Source of the DNA: Vanilla planifolia
Lineage: Eukaryota > Streptophyta > Magnoliopsida > Asparagales > Orchidaceae
Reading direction: 5' to 3'
Length of the DNA: 64,000 nucleotides
Assembly (NCBI GenBank): GCA_023846275.1
Contig: CM043871.1
Span: 32,022,569 to 32,086,568 of the forward strand
Part shown: piece by piece, positions 1 to 13,619 of the stretch
How the letters are laid out: every line of letters begins with the position of its first letter
How positions within the stretch are numbered: position 1 is the first letter of the stretch
Translations under genes and position numbers: made by a program
The notes under the pieces: generated by a model
What the model was told of the DNA's origin: nothing
Database searches by the model: none
The model's input: the letters and a program-made list of their open reading frames with translations, nothing else

Positions 1-1000
1 ACAACTAGTTGAGAGAAGGATCAGAACACTTTATAATCATTATCATTAACCATTTTGGCTCGATTCTTCTTGTGAATTCCGTGGGTATTCACTTTAACTA
101 CATGTATGGTTGAGGGGGGGGGGGGGGAAGGAAAGACCATAAGATTTTCTTAGAAAAATTAACTTTCCTTAATTGAAATGGAGGAAGTATGCCAAACTAC
201 ACCATAAGTTGATCGATTTACTGTGTTGTAATAACAAAAAAGTCATGAAAATGCTTATGCATGGCTGATTAATAATCTTAATTACATCCTATTTTGATTT
301 AGTCATTTCATCATATATCGTTTTGGTTCTAGTTTTCTATATATACCAACATATTAGGAGCAAAGATTTATCACTTCTTATTCTGTAAGGTTTCTCATGA
401 TACCTTGCCATCATTAATTTAAAAGACATAATTGATTAATGTATCTTTCATGATTATCTAATGTTGTGCCATAGAAGAACCAAAGATGTTATGCCATGCA
501 ACATTTAATAAATGTATGATCCAAAGTGTCCTTATTTAAAAAGTAAGGGCACTTGGATGCTTGCCCAAAATGGAATCTTTTCAACTGATCTAAATAAAAG
601 AGTATATTATTAGGTATTCATCAAATAATATTAATATCTTGGTGGGGATTTTCTTATTCCAAAAACTTTTCTTAGAGGTCCTCCTAAAAATTTTTCTCTT
701 AATAGCATTCTTGATAGATTTGTGTGTGAATTATTATCATTGTTTAAAGTTTATTAAACTTTACCATTTATAGGAGATTTATGCATTAAAGTTGAGACTA
801 ACTCCTTTGTTTTTTCCATATTCCTTTGTGTCAGAGTGGATCTATGCATGCTTCCCATTCAAGTATTTAGCCTTTATGTATTCTACCCAAAGTGACTAAT
901 CCTCTACCATTTTCCAATTTTTATTTACTAAATAGTATAAAGCAATATAACCTAGTTTCTTTATGCCAAGTCCATTTTTCTCACATGGTTCACTTATCTT
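1..1000. other. AT-rich intergenic DNA, no gene seen
   Basis: No coding similarity was recognised on either strand. The only conspicuous feature is a run of 14 G at 114-127, which stands out in such AT-rich sequence and is a likely spot for polymerase slippage or assembly error. Confidence 0.6.
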
Positions 1001-2300
1001 TTCTCGTTTGATCCATTGATGTTTATGATTTCTCTCTATAACTCCTTGTAAGAAGGCATTCATTAACTTTTCTAGTCTCTTTGTTTTCTACATGGGCAAA
1101 AACATAGCCATTAATCCATTGGCTAGGACTTAGTTTAGTACATGCTTAACAAGTATTAATCTACCTCTCATTGATAAGAATTTCATTTTTTAAGCAGCAT
1201 TTTGTTTTGCAATTTTTCTATTAACTATTGAAAATATATTGACTTCTTTTTGTTGTTGTGTTTTGGGCACGCCAAATAGTTCATTAGAATTGAACATTAC
1301 TTAAATCTCAAATTGGTTTCAATTCATCTACTTTCAGTTTCTTTCAACTTTCTTGAGGAATATAATGTATATTTTCTTTCTTATTTAGTTACATTTTTAG
1401 ACCTATTGGGAGGAGTCAAGGGGCTTGTGAATATCTTTTAAATACCTTAAATTTTCTCTGTTAAAGATGATAATGTCATTGATATAGTTGAGATGAATTA
1501 TTATTAGTGTACCTTTTGTTGTCACATAATGCATAATTGCTCTATTGTTGAGGTTCTATTTTAAGCTTCTACTCAAGAATTTCATTGCAATGATGAAGAG
1601 TAATGGAAAAATAGTGTTACTTCATAACAAAACCATTGTTGGTTGGAAGAATCAATGTGTGGAGTCATTTATTATAATTGATGCCTATGTGATATTAATG
1701 AGATTTTTTTACTAAAGAGTTGAGTTTTTTTGGAAAAAATAAAATTAATGTAGCATTTTAAAAAGAAAGTCTCATGATATACTATCAAAAAAACTTTTAA
1801 TATCCAATTTTATTATACAATTCCTCCCCTTAATTTTCCTATTCAATGATGCCACTACCTCTTAAGCATTTAAAACATTGTCAGCCATCTCCTTATCTTT
1901 TATGAAACCATCTTGTTTTAGTGAAATAATTTTACTTAAAAGACGTTGCAATGTGTTGGCCAGAACTTGTTTAGAATTCCTCCAAAAAAATTACTTATAC
2001 ATATCGGTCTAAAATCTTCAAAAGTGACTGGATTGTGTTGGCCACTTGTGATGAAATTGTTTTCTATATTTTTGACATCTGAATCAATGATATTTTAGAA
2101 GATAATGAAAAATACATTATTAAATCCATTTGGACCCCAACATCGTGTTTTTTCAATTGAAATACGACTTGTGGAATTTTCTCTAGTTCAAAATTTTTGA
2201 TAAGAAATTAGTTCTCTTAAGAAATAAGTTAGGGAATACAGTTTAGAATCTCATCTTGTATAAATACTTTTTGTTAGCTAGAAGCTGTTTAAATTATTAA
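1000..2300 (-). pseudogene. Decayed L1-type LINE reverse-transcriptase relic
   Basis: Read on the minus strand from about 2300 downward, conceptual fragments follow the order of a plant LINE reverse transcriptase. A degraded GPDGF block lies near 2140. A DFRPI-like block followed by a VLANTLQRLLSKIIS-like block lies near 1900-2020. IIKLDIKSFFDSIS lies near 1770-1830 (the KLDMxKAYD motif). LFIIAMKFLS lies near 1580-1610. LNYINDIIIF lies near 1470-1500, where the YADD box has become INDI. Frames change repeatedly and stops are frequent, so this is a non-coding fossil. Its composition is as AT-rich as the surroundings, unlike the LINE at 38-44 kb, so it should be a much older insertion. Ends and target duplications could not be placed. 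Confidence 0.72.
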
Positions 2301-5300
2301 GCATTAGCATTTTGTATCTACTCTTGACCCAAGACCTTTAGGCCAGCTTTCTCTTTAATCTAATTAGTATGAAATTCAGATCTTTTTTCTTTTATGAGAG
2401 CATGGAAAATTTTCATGTTTCTCACCTTTAGTTAATCATTTAGCCCTTACCTTCTAATGCTAATTGGTTTCCTCAATTAGCAACTGGATGCTATGAAATA
2501 GAACGTTTACATATAAAAATATTAAAATATTATTAAAACTTAAGAAAGGGTGTCATCATCTTAAACTTAATAAAACATAGTACTTATGTATATTGATAGA
2601 AAGAATTCTTTAAGACAAATGCAACAATATTGACTTTCTAATTTTTGGAGACTTAAAGAATCGATTATTATTTTTTAAAATTTTAGATATACTTATAATT
2701 TTGAAAAGTTGTGCACGATAGATTTTTGAAATTTTTTGTTAGGTTAAAACCAACTGGTAGAACATAGATATACAAATAAGGAAAAGTTGATTGCATTAGG
2801 ATAGATCGATAATTTTGAGAATTTCAATGTAATTCTAATTTATTTGGTAGAGGTTGCATTTGAAAATGTTGAACTGCTGGAGGGGTAGAATTTAAATTTC
2901 ACAATTTAGGTTTTGGTCAAGTTTTTAATACCATCGGCATAATGATAGAAGTGTACTTCAAATATAATTATTTGACCAAAATAAATATGACATAAATATT
3001 TGAATAAAGAATTTATTTTTGTTGCACATGCTCTTAATTTGATCACATGGGCTTGATCTAATAATGAATATTTTTTCTAATCTCATCAATTAGTACAAAT
3101 AATGATGATTGATCACTTAAAAAATGGTTAGTGTCATTGAGAATTACTGCGAGGAGTTAAGCTAAGGAAATTGCCAAGAATGGCATCATTATTTTACTAC
3201 AATTTTTGATAAGCAGAGGAGAAGAAGCTTGGGTAGATAGAAAACTATATGAAAGAGAAAGGAGAATTCATGGAACATTTGGGAAAGCTTGGTACAATTA
3301 AAAGGGGAGGTTGAAAGGAAGAAAAAGAGGAGAAGAAAGATTACTACAATGAAATAATAAAGATAATCGATCAACAACTATTTAAGAAGAGGTAAGCATT
3401 TAAGCAATTCTTTTTTAAACTCCTTTTAGTTTTAAGTATATACTAGAATTGTGTTATTTGGATTTAAGTAAGAATTGTATTTAGAATAGTTTCGATGCAA
3501 AATGATGTGATTTGGATGTGTTTTAAAATAAAATTGTAGTGCTTAGGTTGAGAAAACTAGTTGTTAATGTGTATTGTATGATTAGTTGAAAATCTGATAA
3601 GAAGAAGGGTCTAAAGGCTACAATGATAGATCATATAGGGTGAAGGTATCATAGTAAGATGATTCCTTGCTTCGTTCTAGTTTGTAGACATTGTAAGGAT
3701 GTTGGAGTCATTATACAAGGGGATGTGGGGATCGTACTTGTACACTAATGTTTGGCTTTCTTTTTTATTTAAACATAATAATAATATCTATTTGGGGATT
3801 GGATAAGAGAATACTATATTTGTGTGATGGTAGAGATTTTACTGGATGAATCTTTTGAGGTAAAAAATTTGGTTAAGTGCTCAATGATTTAGGATAGTAT
3901 GAGTGTGATTCTTGGAATTATATTATATAATGTAGAAAGTGGATAAATTTGTGCATCATATGAGTTTGAACTGAAGTAAAAGAAAATTTAGTTAAGTCTA
4001 AGAGGTCAAAAAGGTATAATGAACATTATCACAAGCTTTGATGGGTCATATTTCAATTTACAATGGGATCATACAAATAAAATTATATTAGGTGATGCAC
4101 TAGAAAGCTTATGGATTTAATTGTACTATATTATATGTATATCATATCAGTACAATGTGGTGGATCATAATATATGATCACTATGAAATAACAAATATTA
4201 AATTAATAATAAGTCTTGAAGCTACTCTAAGATCATTTGGTACAATCATGAAGATCATAATTGTATGATCATGTTTAAAAATAACCAAAGAAGCTAGACT
4301 ATATATTAGATTATATGATAAGGGGATTGTACATCTATGATTTATTATGAAACACTTAAAATCTTAACAAATTATATGATATGGTGAGAAAATTGTATGA
4401 GTATGATCTAGATCATCAAACTAAAATTTTTTTGGAGAATTGATATAAATAAAATTACTTAATAAGCATGTCACATATAGATTATACATTGATTATTTTA
4501 CATACATTTTATTATAGCAAACTTAGAATAAGTGGAGGTTAAGTAAGAAACTATTTTGCAAAACTAAAAAAATAAATCTATAATCTATGATATAGCATAA
4601 TATTATCTTATATATCTTTATGATCTTTTAGACTATATTCTACTATGTTAGAGAATGCTTTTATTTTTCTTTGTAGTTTTGTATGATATTTATGACATTT
4701 TATTTTATTTAATATATGACTTTATTAGTTACATGATTTTACTTGATTTATGATTTTATTATTACATGGGAACATAAGGAATAATTTAAATAGAATAAAA
4801 TGTATATGAAAATAGCATCTAGACTAGCATGCATCATTTGTGGACTTGCTTATGTTGCCAAATCACTTGCATTGTCAAACCAAATTGCAAACAAAACCAA
4901 CCACAATCAAATCAACAAGTGCCTTACATGTGCTTGGACTTGATGATGAGCCAACTATGTGACAATGCCTAAATTAGCACATGCTTATTAAGTGCATGTC
5001 CCAAACTTTATATTCCTTCCTATCCCAAGTCAATCAAAGCACTAAACTATCTTTGAACCAACTAGGTTGAATTAAATTACTAGTGCACAAATTTGAACCA
5101 ATTTCTTACTTATTTAGATTCAATTTGGTAACTACATTTTAAAATTCTTTTTTAAGAGATTTTGAGCCAAAATTTGTTATCAAATAATGCCTTAATGATA
5201 ATGCTTATACAAGTTCAAATTGCATATCATTTTCAATTGTTGGGTAAAAAATATAAAATATTTGGTAATCAGTGAGTCTTCAAAAGAGAAAACTTTAAAG

Positions 5301-5366
5301 TTTTGAAATATAATTTTCTTTTATTTAGTAATTTTTTTTTATTTCAAGAATATTATACTATGTTAT
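2300..5366. other. AT-rich intergenic DNA, no gene seen
   Basis: No open frame with recognisable similarity was seen. The 4.0-4.4 kb part is rich in ATGATC and TATGAT words but has no clear period. It probably consists of retroelement remains too diverged to identify by eye. Confidence 0.5.
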
Positions 5367-8300
5367 TATCACACCCTATCTTTATAACATTTTACTTCTT
5401 GGGTGCAACTAGATTTATGCACTAGTTAATATATTTGGTTTGCTTTCACCCTACTAGATTAACATTCAAACTAGGAGTTGTGATCCCATAATCTAATTAT
5501 TGTTCTTACGACATGCTATCGAAAATGAATCATATCCTTGCTCCAACTGATTGCTTAGTTGAGTCAACAATTAATGCACTCCAGACTAAGTAATTAGCCA
5601 AGTATATTGGTATGCACATGGTACAAAAGTAATATATATCTATAAATAACCATAATCAAATATATAATAATCATAAATAATCACCCAATACATATCAAAT
5701 CCATCATATAAAAAGAAAACCACATAGTCCATGTCTAAATAAAATATCCAATATAATCTATGTCCAATATAGATAATGCATACAATCAAAGTCCACTACA
5801 TAGACCATGCCCTAATAAAATGTCTAATGTAGTCCATGCCTAATATAGATAATGCACGCAATTCAAGTCTAATAAATACATCCAAATATTGAAAATGAAT
5901 AAAATTATGATCAGGACCTGCCAATACACTGACTGATGAAGGATCTAGTAAGATGTTGACTCTAAGCCCTACCTTATGTTATGCCAATAACTAATTCCTT
6001 GCACTTACAAATAATATAAAATGAAGTTGAGCCAAGATCAATAGGAACACTTATGTCATACTATTAAAACATAAATATAAAAGTGTAATATCATAATATA
6101 ATCATTAATATGTAAGAGAAATTAGATGAATATCATAGTCTCATAAGATGAGTCAATATATAAACTATAATCACTAGCCTTACCATATATCCATCAAGGC
6201 CCAGCAAGTCTCAATAAAATAATAATCAATCTATGGAATGCACACTGACTCACCAATAATTTGGCACTCTCTCCAAGCTCTTGATATACTTGATACAAGT
6301 CTAGCACTTCTATCTTATCACATGATCTAATAGTCCACAACTTGGGTGTTTTTAATCACATAAACCACTTATAGAGTTATAAGAGTTTTCATCAACCATG
6401 CAATACTCTAAAAAGTGCTCTGATTCATTAAATATCTCTTACATTATCTTATAATGACACTTAGTCAACTTGGAATCACAACAAATGATCTACTTGTCCC
6501 AACTTGAGCTATATCAATCATATTAGCCACCCTACAAAGCTTAAAGGGTGGTCTTAACAATGTGTGCTTAACTACTATAAGCTCAAGCATAACCATGATC
6601 TCTTATGATGTGTTAATAATAATGAACTCAACCTCTATACCTAGTGAGATTCCAACTATTTGGTATGTCTGATTTCCTACATTATGGTTGAGAGACATTG
6701 GGGTCCATTGCATCCTTTTTTGCCTCATCAAATAGACTTGCTTACTCATCATTAGTATGGATTTACTTGTATTTATCTAGTATTAACTAACATTAATATG
6801 TCATCTAAAGGATTCTAGGGTTTTATTCCTCTAGGGGCTCCTCAAACTATATTCAATTATCTATGGTGACCTAGGATTTCTTTCAACCCTTATCTATCTA
6901 TCTTTAGTTTCATTAAAACCTTACTCTATTATTTAGTCTACTTAAGATTTTTATCATATCCTAATCTATCTATCTAAGATAATCCTCTCATATTTATCCT
7001 ATATGAATATGTTTAGTTCTTACCTTTTTTCTTAATCTAGAGGTTTTATTAAGTTTATTAGCCAATCCAACCTATCTCTTAAATATTCACTCAAGTTATA
7101 AGTCTTTTGCATTAACCCTTTAAATCATAATCTTTAAACTTTAATCTAGATTCACATAAGTTTCATTAGTGACTCTCTTTTCTATAACCTAACTCATATT
7201 ACTCTTCTTAAAAGGTTCTCCTAACTCACAAGAACCTCCTAGATTATCATTCAGGATCTCAATCTAGTGCCTAAGAGCCTTATCCAAGAATACTCATGAT
7301 CTAACTCATTAAAAACTAGATAAGATTTAGCAAAAATCCAAGTGATCATCAATCAACCCCTTGACCAAGCCAAGCATTATTCCTAAGGCTAAAATTAAGC
7401 ACTCTATCTCTATCCAAGGTCTAGTCGAGTGTCTCATCAAATCATAGTCTCATTTTGAGTGTGATCAATGTCTCACCAAGTCCCTAATATTCTTAATTAA
7501 ACTTTAATTTTTATCTTAAGTTTTTTATGCAAATAATAGTCCTTCAAAATTACACATATCTTATTCTTAAGTTAACTTTAATTTTATCTAAGGTCCTTTT
7601 TGTTCTTAACTTGTTGTCAACCCTCACTAAGGTTACTTTGGATCATTAATTAACTACAATCCAAATTTCAAATTCTAGATACTTAAATTTTGAACCCTAA
7701 GATCCATTGATCAATCCAATAATTTCATAAGCTTAGTTTAAGTTAATGGAGCATATTAATTAGGTCAAGCCTTTTTCTAGTTTTCTACTCTTACTCAACC
7801 AAACCTAATCATTTTTTTTCACTTAACCAAGACCAAAATCTCCCTTGGCCTTCTTCCAAAACCAATCTAAGCCTCTCAAGGCCCCTTATAAGAAAACCCA
7901 AGAGCTCACTTACCTTGGAAGCCATCTAAAATTATTTTCTAGTTGTTTTCTTACATTTCAAAGTCCTTGGTCGAGCCTTGCCCTTTACCCCTTAAATTAA
8001 CCCAAGGTTTTGAGCCCTTTTTTGGCAATACAAATCTTAATTAAGGTTTGGTTTTTCAATTAGAAAAAATTCTACAACTCCTAAGTAATGCATAATAATA
8101 TAATCTAAAATACTTATCATAAGATTTTTATATTAAACTCTTTCTTTAACCAAACATAACCTAGACCATCACATGATCATAGACTTTTTTTAAGGCTTAA
8201 CTAAGACTCCCAAGCCTTGACCACAAGGAACGAAAGAGCTCCCCTCACTTTATATCTGGCTTAACCCATGGCAAACAGCCCTATTGGTTCACAATTTTTA

Positions 8301-8905
8301 AATTCTTATTTTGGAAGACATTTGAAAATTATAATACTAATGTTTTCTTAATTAATTAGAATTATTCTTAGCTGAAATCAATACTAAAAAATTTTAATAA
8401 TTTAAATTCTTCCAAGCCATATTGGTTGCACAATTATGCAATACTTCCAATAGCTTAAGTCATCAACATAAGCATGATCATTCACTTTCTTTCATGTGAA
8501 TAGTCTTAGTTACCATCTTATCACAAGCATAAATTGATTTTCTTATGAAATGACAATAAAAATATCTATGTTAACATCAATTTCAGCAAGTCATTCCTGA
8601 CATATTAACACAACATTAAAACACATAATAAGGAGTCTTCAACAAAAATAATATGATTAATAAAGGTGATTATAATTTTATACTTTTATTTAGAATAATT
8701 CTAAGTGATCACTACTAATAATTATGAATTAATCTATGAAAATTCATCACAATTTAACATTTTATCTTGTGGCTTGCTAGCTTTCAACATTAAGTAAAAC
8801 CCATGACATAACCAATTGTGCAAGGATTGTCCATCGATAACTACATCCAATTGGAATAACCCAATTTAGCATGATAAGCTTTATATACTACTACATGTAA
8901 TAACA
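5367..8905 (-). mobile_element. Large LTR-like repeat, minus-strand copy (decayed)
   Basis: Read on the minus strand, this stretch resembles the insertion at 15838-19655. For example, the complement of 7151-7175 matches 18157-18181 at 22 of 25 positions, and further colinear blocks follow (complement of about 6.8-7.3 kb against 18.0-18.5 kb). No coding capacity was seen, which fits a long LTR or a non-autonomous element. The ends given are provisional: the left end is placed where the complement reads GGGTGTGATA, like the GGCATGATA at the end of the other copy, and the right end at a complement TGTTA. The distances from the anchor match to the ends differ between the two copies, so indels or wrong ends are likely. 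No target duplication was found. Confidence 0.5.
5723..5874. repeat. Two-copy tandem duplication, 76-bp unit
   Basis: The sequence from 5723 (CATAGTCCATG...) recurs from 5799 (CATAGACCATG...). Both copies carry the shared block AATATAGATAATGCA near their ends. The copies differ by scattered transitions. It lies inside the minus-strand LTR-like repeat. Confidence 0.75.
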
Positions 8906-8944
8906 ATTCTAAAATTACATACATCTCAATTCTCTTTTCATCAT

Positions 8945-10040
8945 ATCCAAGAGCTTGAACGTACTAATTTTATTAATTGAAAAGCACACACAACATGTTC
9001 CTTCAACACAAGAACTACGACTTACCTTTTGCATTATAATTGAGAGCTATTGCATGTTAATCTTAACAATTAAGAATCAAATAAATGACAGTTTCACCAA
9101 ATTGAGAGCTTTTACAATTTAACCAAGAGCTATAATAAGTTAATCTCATTAATTAAAAAGCAACATATTTTCACTAAACTAAGAACTATAACTCTATTTT
9201 TACAACATAACTAAAAACAATTTGATGTTAATTTCATTATTTAGGAAGCATATCATATTTTCACCAAACCAAGTGCTATTATTTATTAATTACAGTAAGC
9301 TAATGCATACACTTTGTAGTATTTGTTAATCTAAAAGCTACAACATAAATAATAGTAAATATTATATAATTCTAATATTCTTTATCCACCCAAAAGATGC
9401 AACATGAAATAATAGTGAGAATTCAGGTAAATCAAATGTTCCTTATTAATCCCAAAAGTTACAACACAAAATATTATCAAAACATTAAGCAAATCTAATT
9501 TTTTATATCAACTATGAGCTACAACATATATGATTAGCAAGATGCTACACATCTCACACATTCTAAATTAAACTTAGTAAAATACTACATATATTTCATA
9601 TTTTATACAAACCTTAAGCTACAATATGCCAGATTTGTAAAACATTACTTGTATTTCATATTCTAAATTAAATCGAAGCAACAACAAGCTGGATTCATAC
9701 GATAGTGAATACTTTTTATGTGCTACTTTAAACTAAGTGCTACTATAGGCTTGATTTTCAAGCACTTCTTATATCTAATGTTATTTATTAGATCTAAAAG
9801 TTATTACATGCTATTTTCATAATTAAAAATGTATAACACATCTTGCTCTTACACTAAGAGAGCGACCGCATGCCGGCTTCTCAGTAAAAGAACCATATTC
9901 TTATCAAACCAGGAATTAAAGCATGCCAATTTCTTAGGATGCATACTTATAATATTTGCACCAAATTGTCAAACTAAAGCAAGCCAAAGAATCAAAATAA
10001 AGCTTGTATCACATGTTCTTTCATCAATGCGAGAACATTA
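8945..10040. repeat. Degenerate tandem array, about 60-bp monomer
   Basis: A core word like AAGCTACAACATG recurs at close to 60-bp spacing. Its G falls near 9337, 9396, 9458, 9518, 9618, 9678, 9738, 9800, 9859, 9921 and 9979, with one short unit near 9582. Most units also end in a CTAAATTAAACTA-like block just before the next core. From 8945 to 9330 the same core occurs as CCAAGAGCTT, CAAGAACTAC or GAGAGCTATT with less regular spacing, including partial duplications. Units differ from each other by roughly a quarter to a third of positions, so the array is old. Short open frames in it (for example 9829-10041) are chance readings. Confidence 0.75.
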
Positions 10041-12745
10041 GGTCAACCAATACACATTAATTAACAAAATAGTTAATTTTGATTATGTAGAATATTTTTA
10101 TATTTAGGTGCAAAGCATAAGGTCTTATCTTATAAATCAAGAAAAGGCCTACACCAATTGGAAATCCTTCACCTTGACAACTTGAGTTTGCAAATTTTCT
10201 CCTTCTTCTTTACTTATTGGTTATCTTTCCTTAGCTTCACTTCGATAGGCCCCTTTAAGAGCATCCATGTCTATGTTTTATTAAAATTCTAGCCTAATCA
10301 CAATTTAAAACTTTGTATAGTCATTCATTAATCCTTTAATCATAAAATATTTATTAAGCCAACTCAAATTTCTCTTCTTGCTTCCTTATCCAAAGATTCA
10401 TGTATTATGACCAAATCTACACATTCTTTTTCATTAACTAGATTTATCTAGGTTGTTCCTAACCCTTGGATGTAGGGAAATTTAATTCTCAATGATCAGG
10501 ATCAAAACCAACTCAAATACAAAACTCAGTTTATTCAACGTTTATGAATCATATTAGTACTATATCTTTAACATATAGTATGATAAGACAAATATGCTAT
10601 TATCTCCTAATAGTGCATAATGTCTTGCCTAAGTCTCAAAATGAATCTTCTAAACTACAACTTTAAAGGGCAAAGTTTTTGTTATTGGCTAGACTGATGT
10701 AAGTTAAGCTACATCAAGTAGATAATGATAGTTGATTTAATGGGTCTTATTTAGTTTTTTTAGTTTATTGTATTTTTAGATTATTATGGCTTGTGATGGA
10801 TTATTTATAAGGTCATTAAAAGTTTTTAATTATTTTTTCATTTTTTATTATTTATTATTTTTTTAGATAGGTAAATTTTTTTTATAAATTTTACTTTTAT
10901 TCTAAAGATTGTCCATCATAGCTATAAATAAGCTTTATAGGATGAAAAATAAAGGAGATGTTAGTTTGACTTTGTCTTTTTAAAATTGTGATTTCTTATG
11001 GTGCATGTTTGCACAACTTGGGTTATGATTTATGGCTTCTTGTGTTGTAATTCAAATCTTCCACCATTTTGATATCAAAAGATTGGTTGAGATATAGTTA
11101 TAAGAGTTTATCATTTCCATTCCCCATATCACTGTTGCTAGCTTTCTTATTAATGGATTGTTCATAGTGTACTATAAAACTTAATATAATTTGTCCACCT
11201 TATAACAAAACAACTATTATTTTCTCCCAAAGAATAAATTAGTATTAGAATGGCCATTATAAACCTAAAATCTATAGCAATAAGTGGCCATTGAAAAGGT
11301 TCGTTTATCTTCAAAAGTTGGTTACATTGGACCCATCAAAAATACATTTTCATTGCCACTTGCCATGAATTGAATGGCTTAAACGATTTATAGTAATCTT
11401 GATCTTCATTTCAAAGATGAAAAGAGATGAGTATTTAATTAGTAAAGGCATGAAGACAAAAAGAAGAAGATTCATGGTACAAAGTATTGAAAAAGGAGAC
11501 CCTAATTTTGTCATGGCTTCTCAACACCACAACACATGAATTAGGCAAAAAAGATCCTTCTTTATAAAACATTAGAGGAGATATATTAAACAATAATAAG
11601 CATACTCACATTGAAAATATGTCCAACTTGTTCAAGATTAAGTTTAATCTACATGATTAATTGTAAGATCTTATCATCACAAAATACTTCAACAATCTCA
11701 ACAATCAATGGTAACAATTAGACATAAATGAAAAAGTCAAGATGCCTTAAACTACAAGAAGATTGTTGAATAAAAATACTAATATTTTTTTATTTGTTTA
11801 AATAAGAGTTTTGATGATATTCATGGAAGAATCTTATTAATGAAATTCATATCAATTCTTCAAGTTGTAACTAAGTGACATAAGAACATAGTGATGTGTC
11901 TGGACCTTCTAACAAAAACATATCTCAAGGTGTGTGGTTTTAGTTTTTTTCTTGATGATCACAAAATATTAACATGAATGTCCTCCTAAAAGAGAAATAC
12001 AATGTTGGTCAAGTCCCAAAGCATCAATATTATGATTCAAACCACATCAATTAAAAAATTTAGGTTTTAAAAATAGGCAATACCAAATAACTACACACTT
12101 CTATCCTTGTTGATTTCCTTCCAAGTTATTAATTTTTCATCAAAGGTCATGTGGTAACTCAACACTGCTAAATAAAAAAATGAAAACTTAAAGTTGTTTA
12201 ATCACTCATATTCTCAATAGATGTCCCAATAAATATATTAGGGGATATTATTCCCACACTTAACTCATTAATCAGATGCTTCTTGAGTTGTCAACTTTCA
12301 AATTTTGTGCCAAACACTTGTAAAAATCTACCCTCATCCATGCTTTGTAATTAGCACCCAATTAAAGTGTTTAGTTATTCTATTTTTGTCTCTTCAATTA
12401 CCATAATTGCACATAAGTACATATTTCTAAAATATTATACATCTCAAATAGGGTAAAATTGTTTCTTATCTACAACAAAAAAGTACTACATCTTGACAAA
12501 GGCTAGAATCTCCACCATTAAATCTAAAGTAAGCTGTTTAATTAAATATCAATTATAGAATTTAAAGAATCTCCATACCATACATTTTATATTTATGTAT
12601 GTGAAATGATGGTATGGTGGAGTCAGTTAAGAGAATTAATAGCCACATTATATATATATATATTATTTATATATTTGTAAGTTTGGAGTCATTAGGGAAA
12701 ATAGGCAATTGTAATTATATCTACAATTATTTCTATATGTAAATA
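10041..12745. other. AT-rich intergenic DNA, no gene seen
   Basis: No coding similarity was recognised on either strand. A short TA run lies at about 12651-12663. Decayed transposon sequence is likely, but nothing specific can be supported. Confidence 0.5.
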
Positions 12746-13409
12746 TGTAGCAACCCTAGATTTACAAAATTATAGTTCTTCCCTCAACAAAATCCTTAAC
12801 ATTACATTTATATTACTTTTTTAAAAAATTCACCGGTAATAATTTATGCTCTAAAAATTACAAACTCAATTTTATTGAATTTATCTCAAAGAGCTCTTTT
12901 CATTGATATGCTCAAATAAAGATGCTATTGAAGTTTGAAATTATAATATGCTTTATAAGATTCTAAAAATGTTTGAATAATTTAATATATAGACACTACA
13001 TTTTATAAGATTGATTTGAATATATCAAAACATGCATATTCATAACTTCATTGTCTCAATTATAGGATTCTATCACTCTTTAAACATTGCAAAAATATGG
13101 GTTGTTACAACTATGTTTTATTATTATATTTTGTATATGCTAATAATTTATATTTGGCAAATTATGATGTGTTATATTTTGGATATGTACTTCAATATTA
13201 TTAAGTAATTATTGAATATTATAGTTTACAAATATATTATTATACTTATCAATATTGGTTTTTTAGAAATGCTTAGAATATGATTTGTTTTACCATAATA
13301 TCTCACCAAGGAAGTGCACTCAATTATAATAACTTATATTTATATTATTAATTTATTTTGAAATAAATTTAAATTAGTAAATCTAGATTAGGTTTAGGTT
13401 GTGTTGACA
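12746..13409 (+). mobile_element. Candidate 5' LTR of gypsy element A
   Basis: The stretch begins TGTAGCAACC and ends TTGACA, two to three bases before a tRNA-Met type primer binding site, as expected for a plant Ty3/gypsy 5' LTR. I could not align it convincingly with the sequence after the element's polypurine tract at 23209, so the LTR pair is not proven and the start is tentative. Confidence 0.4.
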
Positions 13410-13412
13410 AGT

Positions 13413-13430
13413 TGGTATCAAAGTAAAAGA
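13413..13430 (+). other. Primer binding site of gypsy element A
   Basis: TGGTATCAAAGTAAAAGA differs little from the TGGTATCAGAGC primer binding site complementary to initiator tRNA-Met that is standard in plant Ty3/gypsy elements. It lies directly between the candidate 5' LTR and gag-like sequence, which supports the assignment. Confidence 0.65.
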
Positions 13431-13619
13431 TTAGGATTAAGAGGGTTGGTAAGTGAGGGAATTAGTATAGTATATGCATTTGCATTATTAAATTTTTTGC
13501 AGTTATAATTAAATTTTTATGTATAAAAATTTTAGAAAATAGTTTATTTAAGATTAGTTGCATTTAGAATTGATACATGTATACATATCTAGTGTTTGTG
13601 TGTGTATATGTTTATGAAA

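Noticed and set aside
9829-10041. 70-codon open frame
   Set aside because: It lies wholly in the degenerate 60-bp array and is a chance reading.
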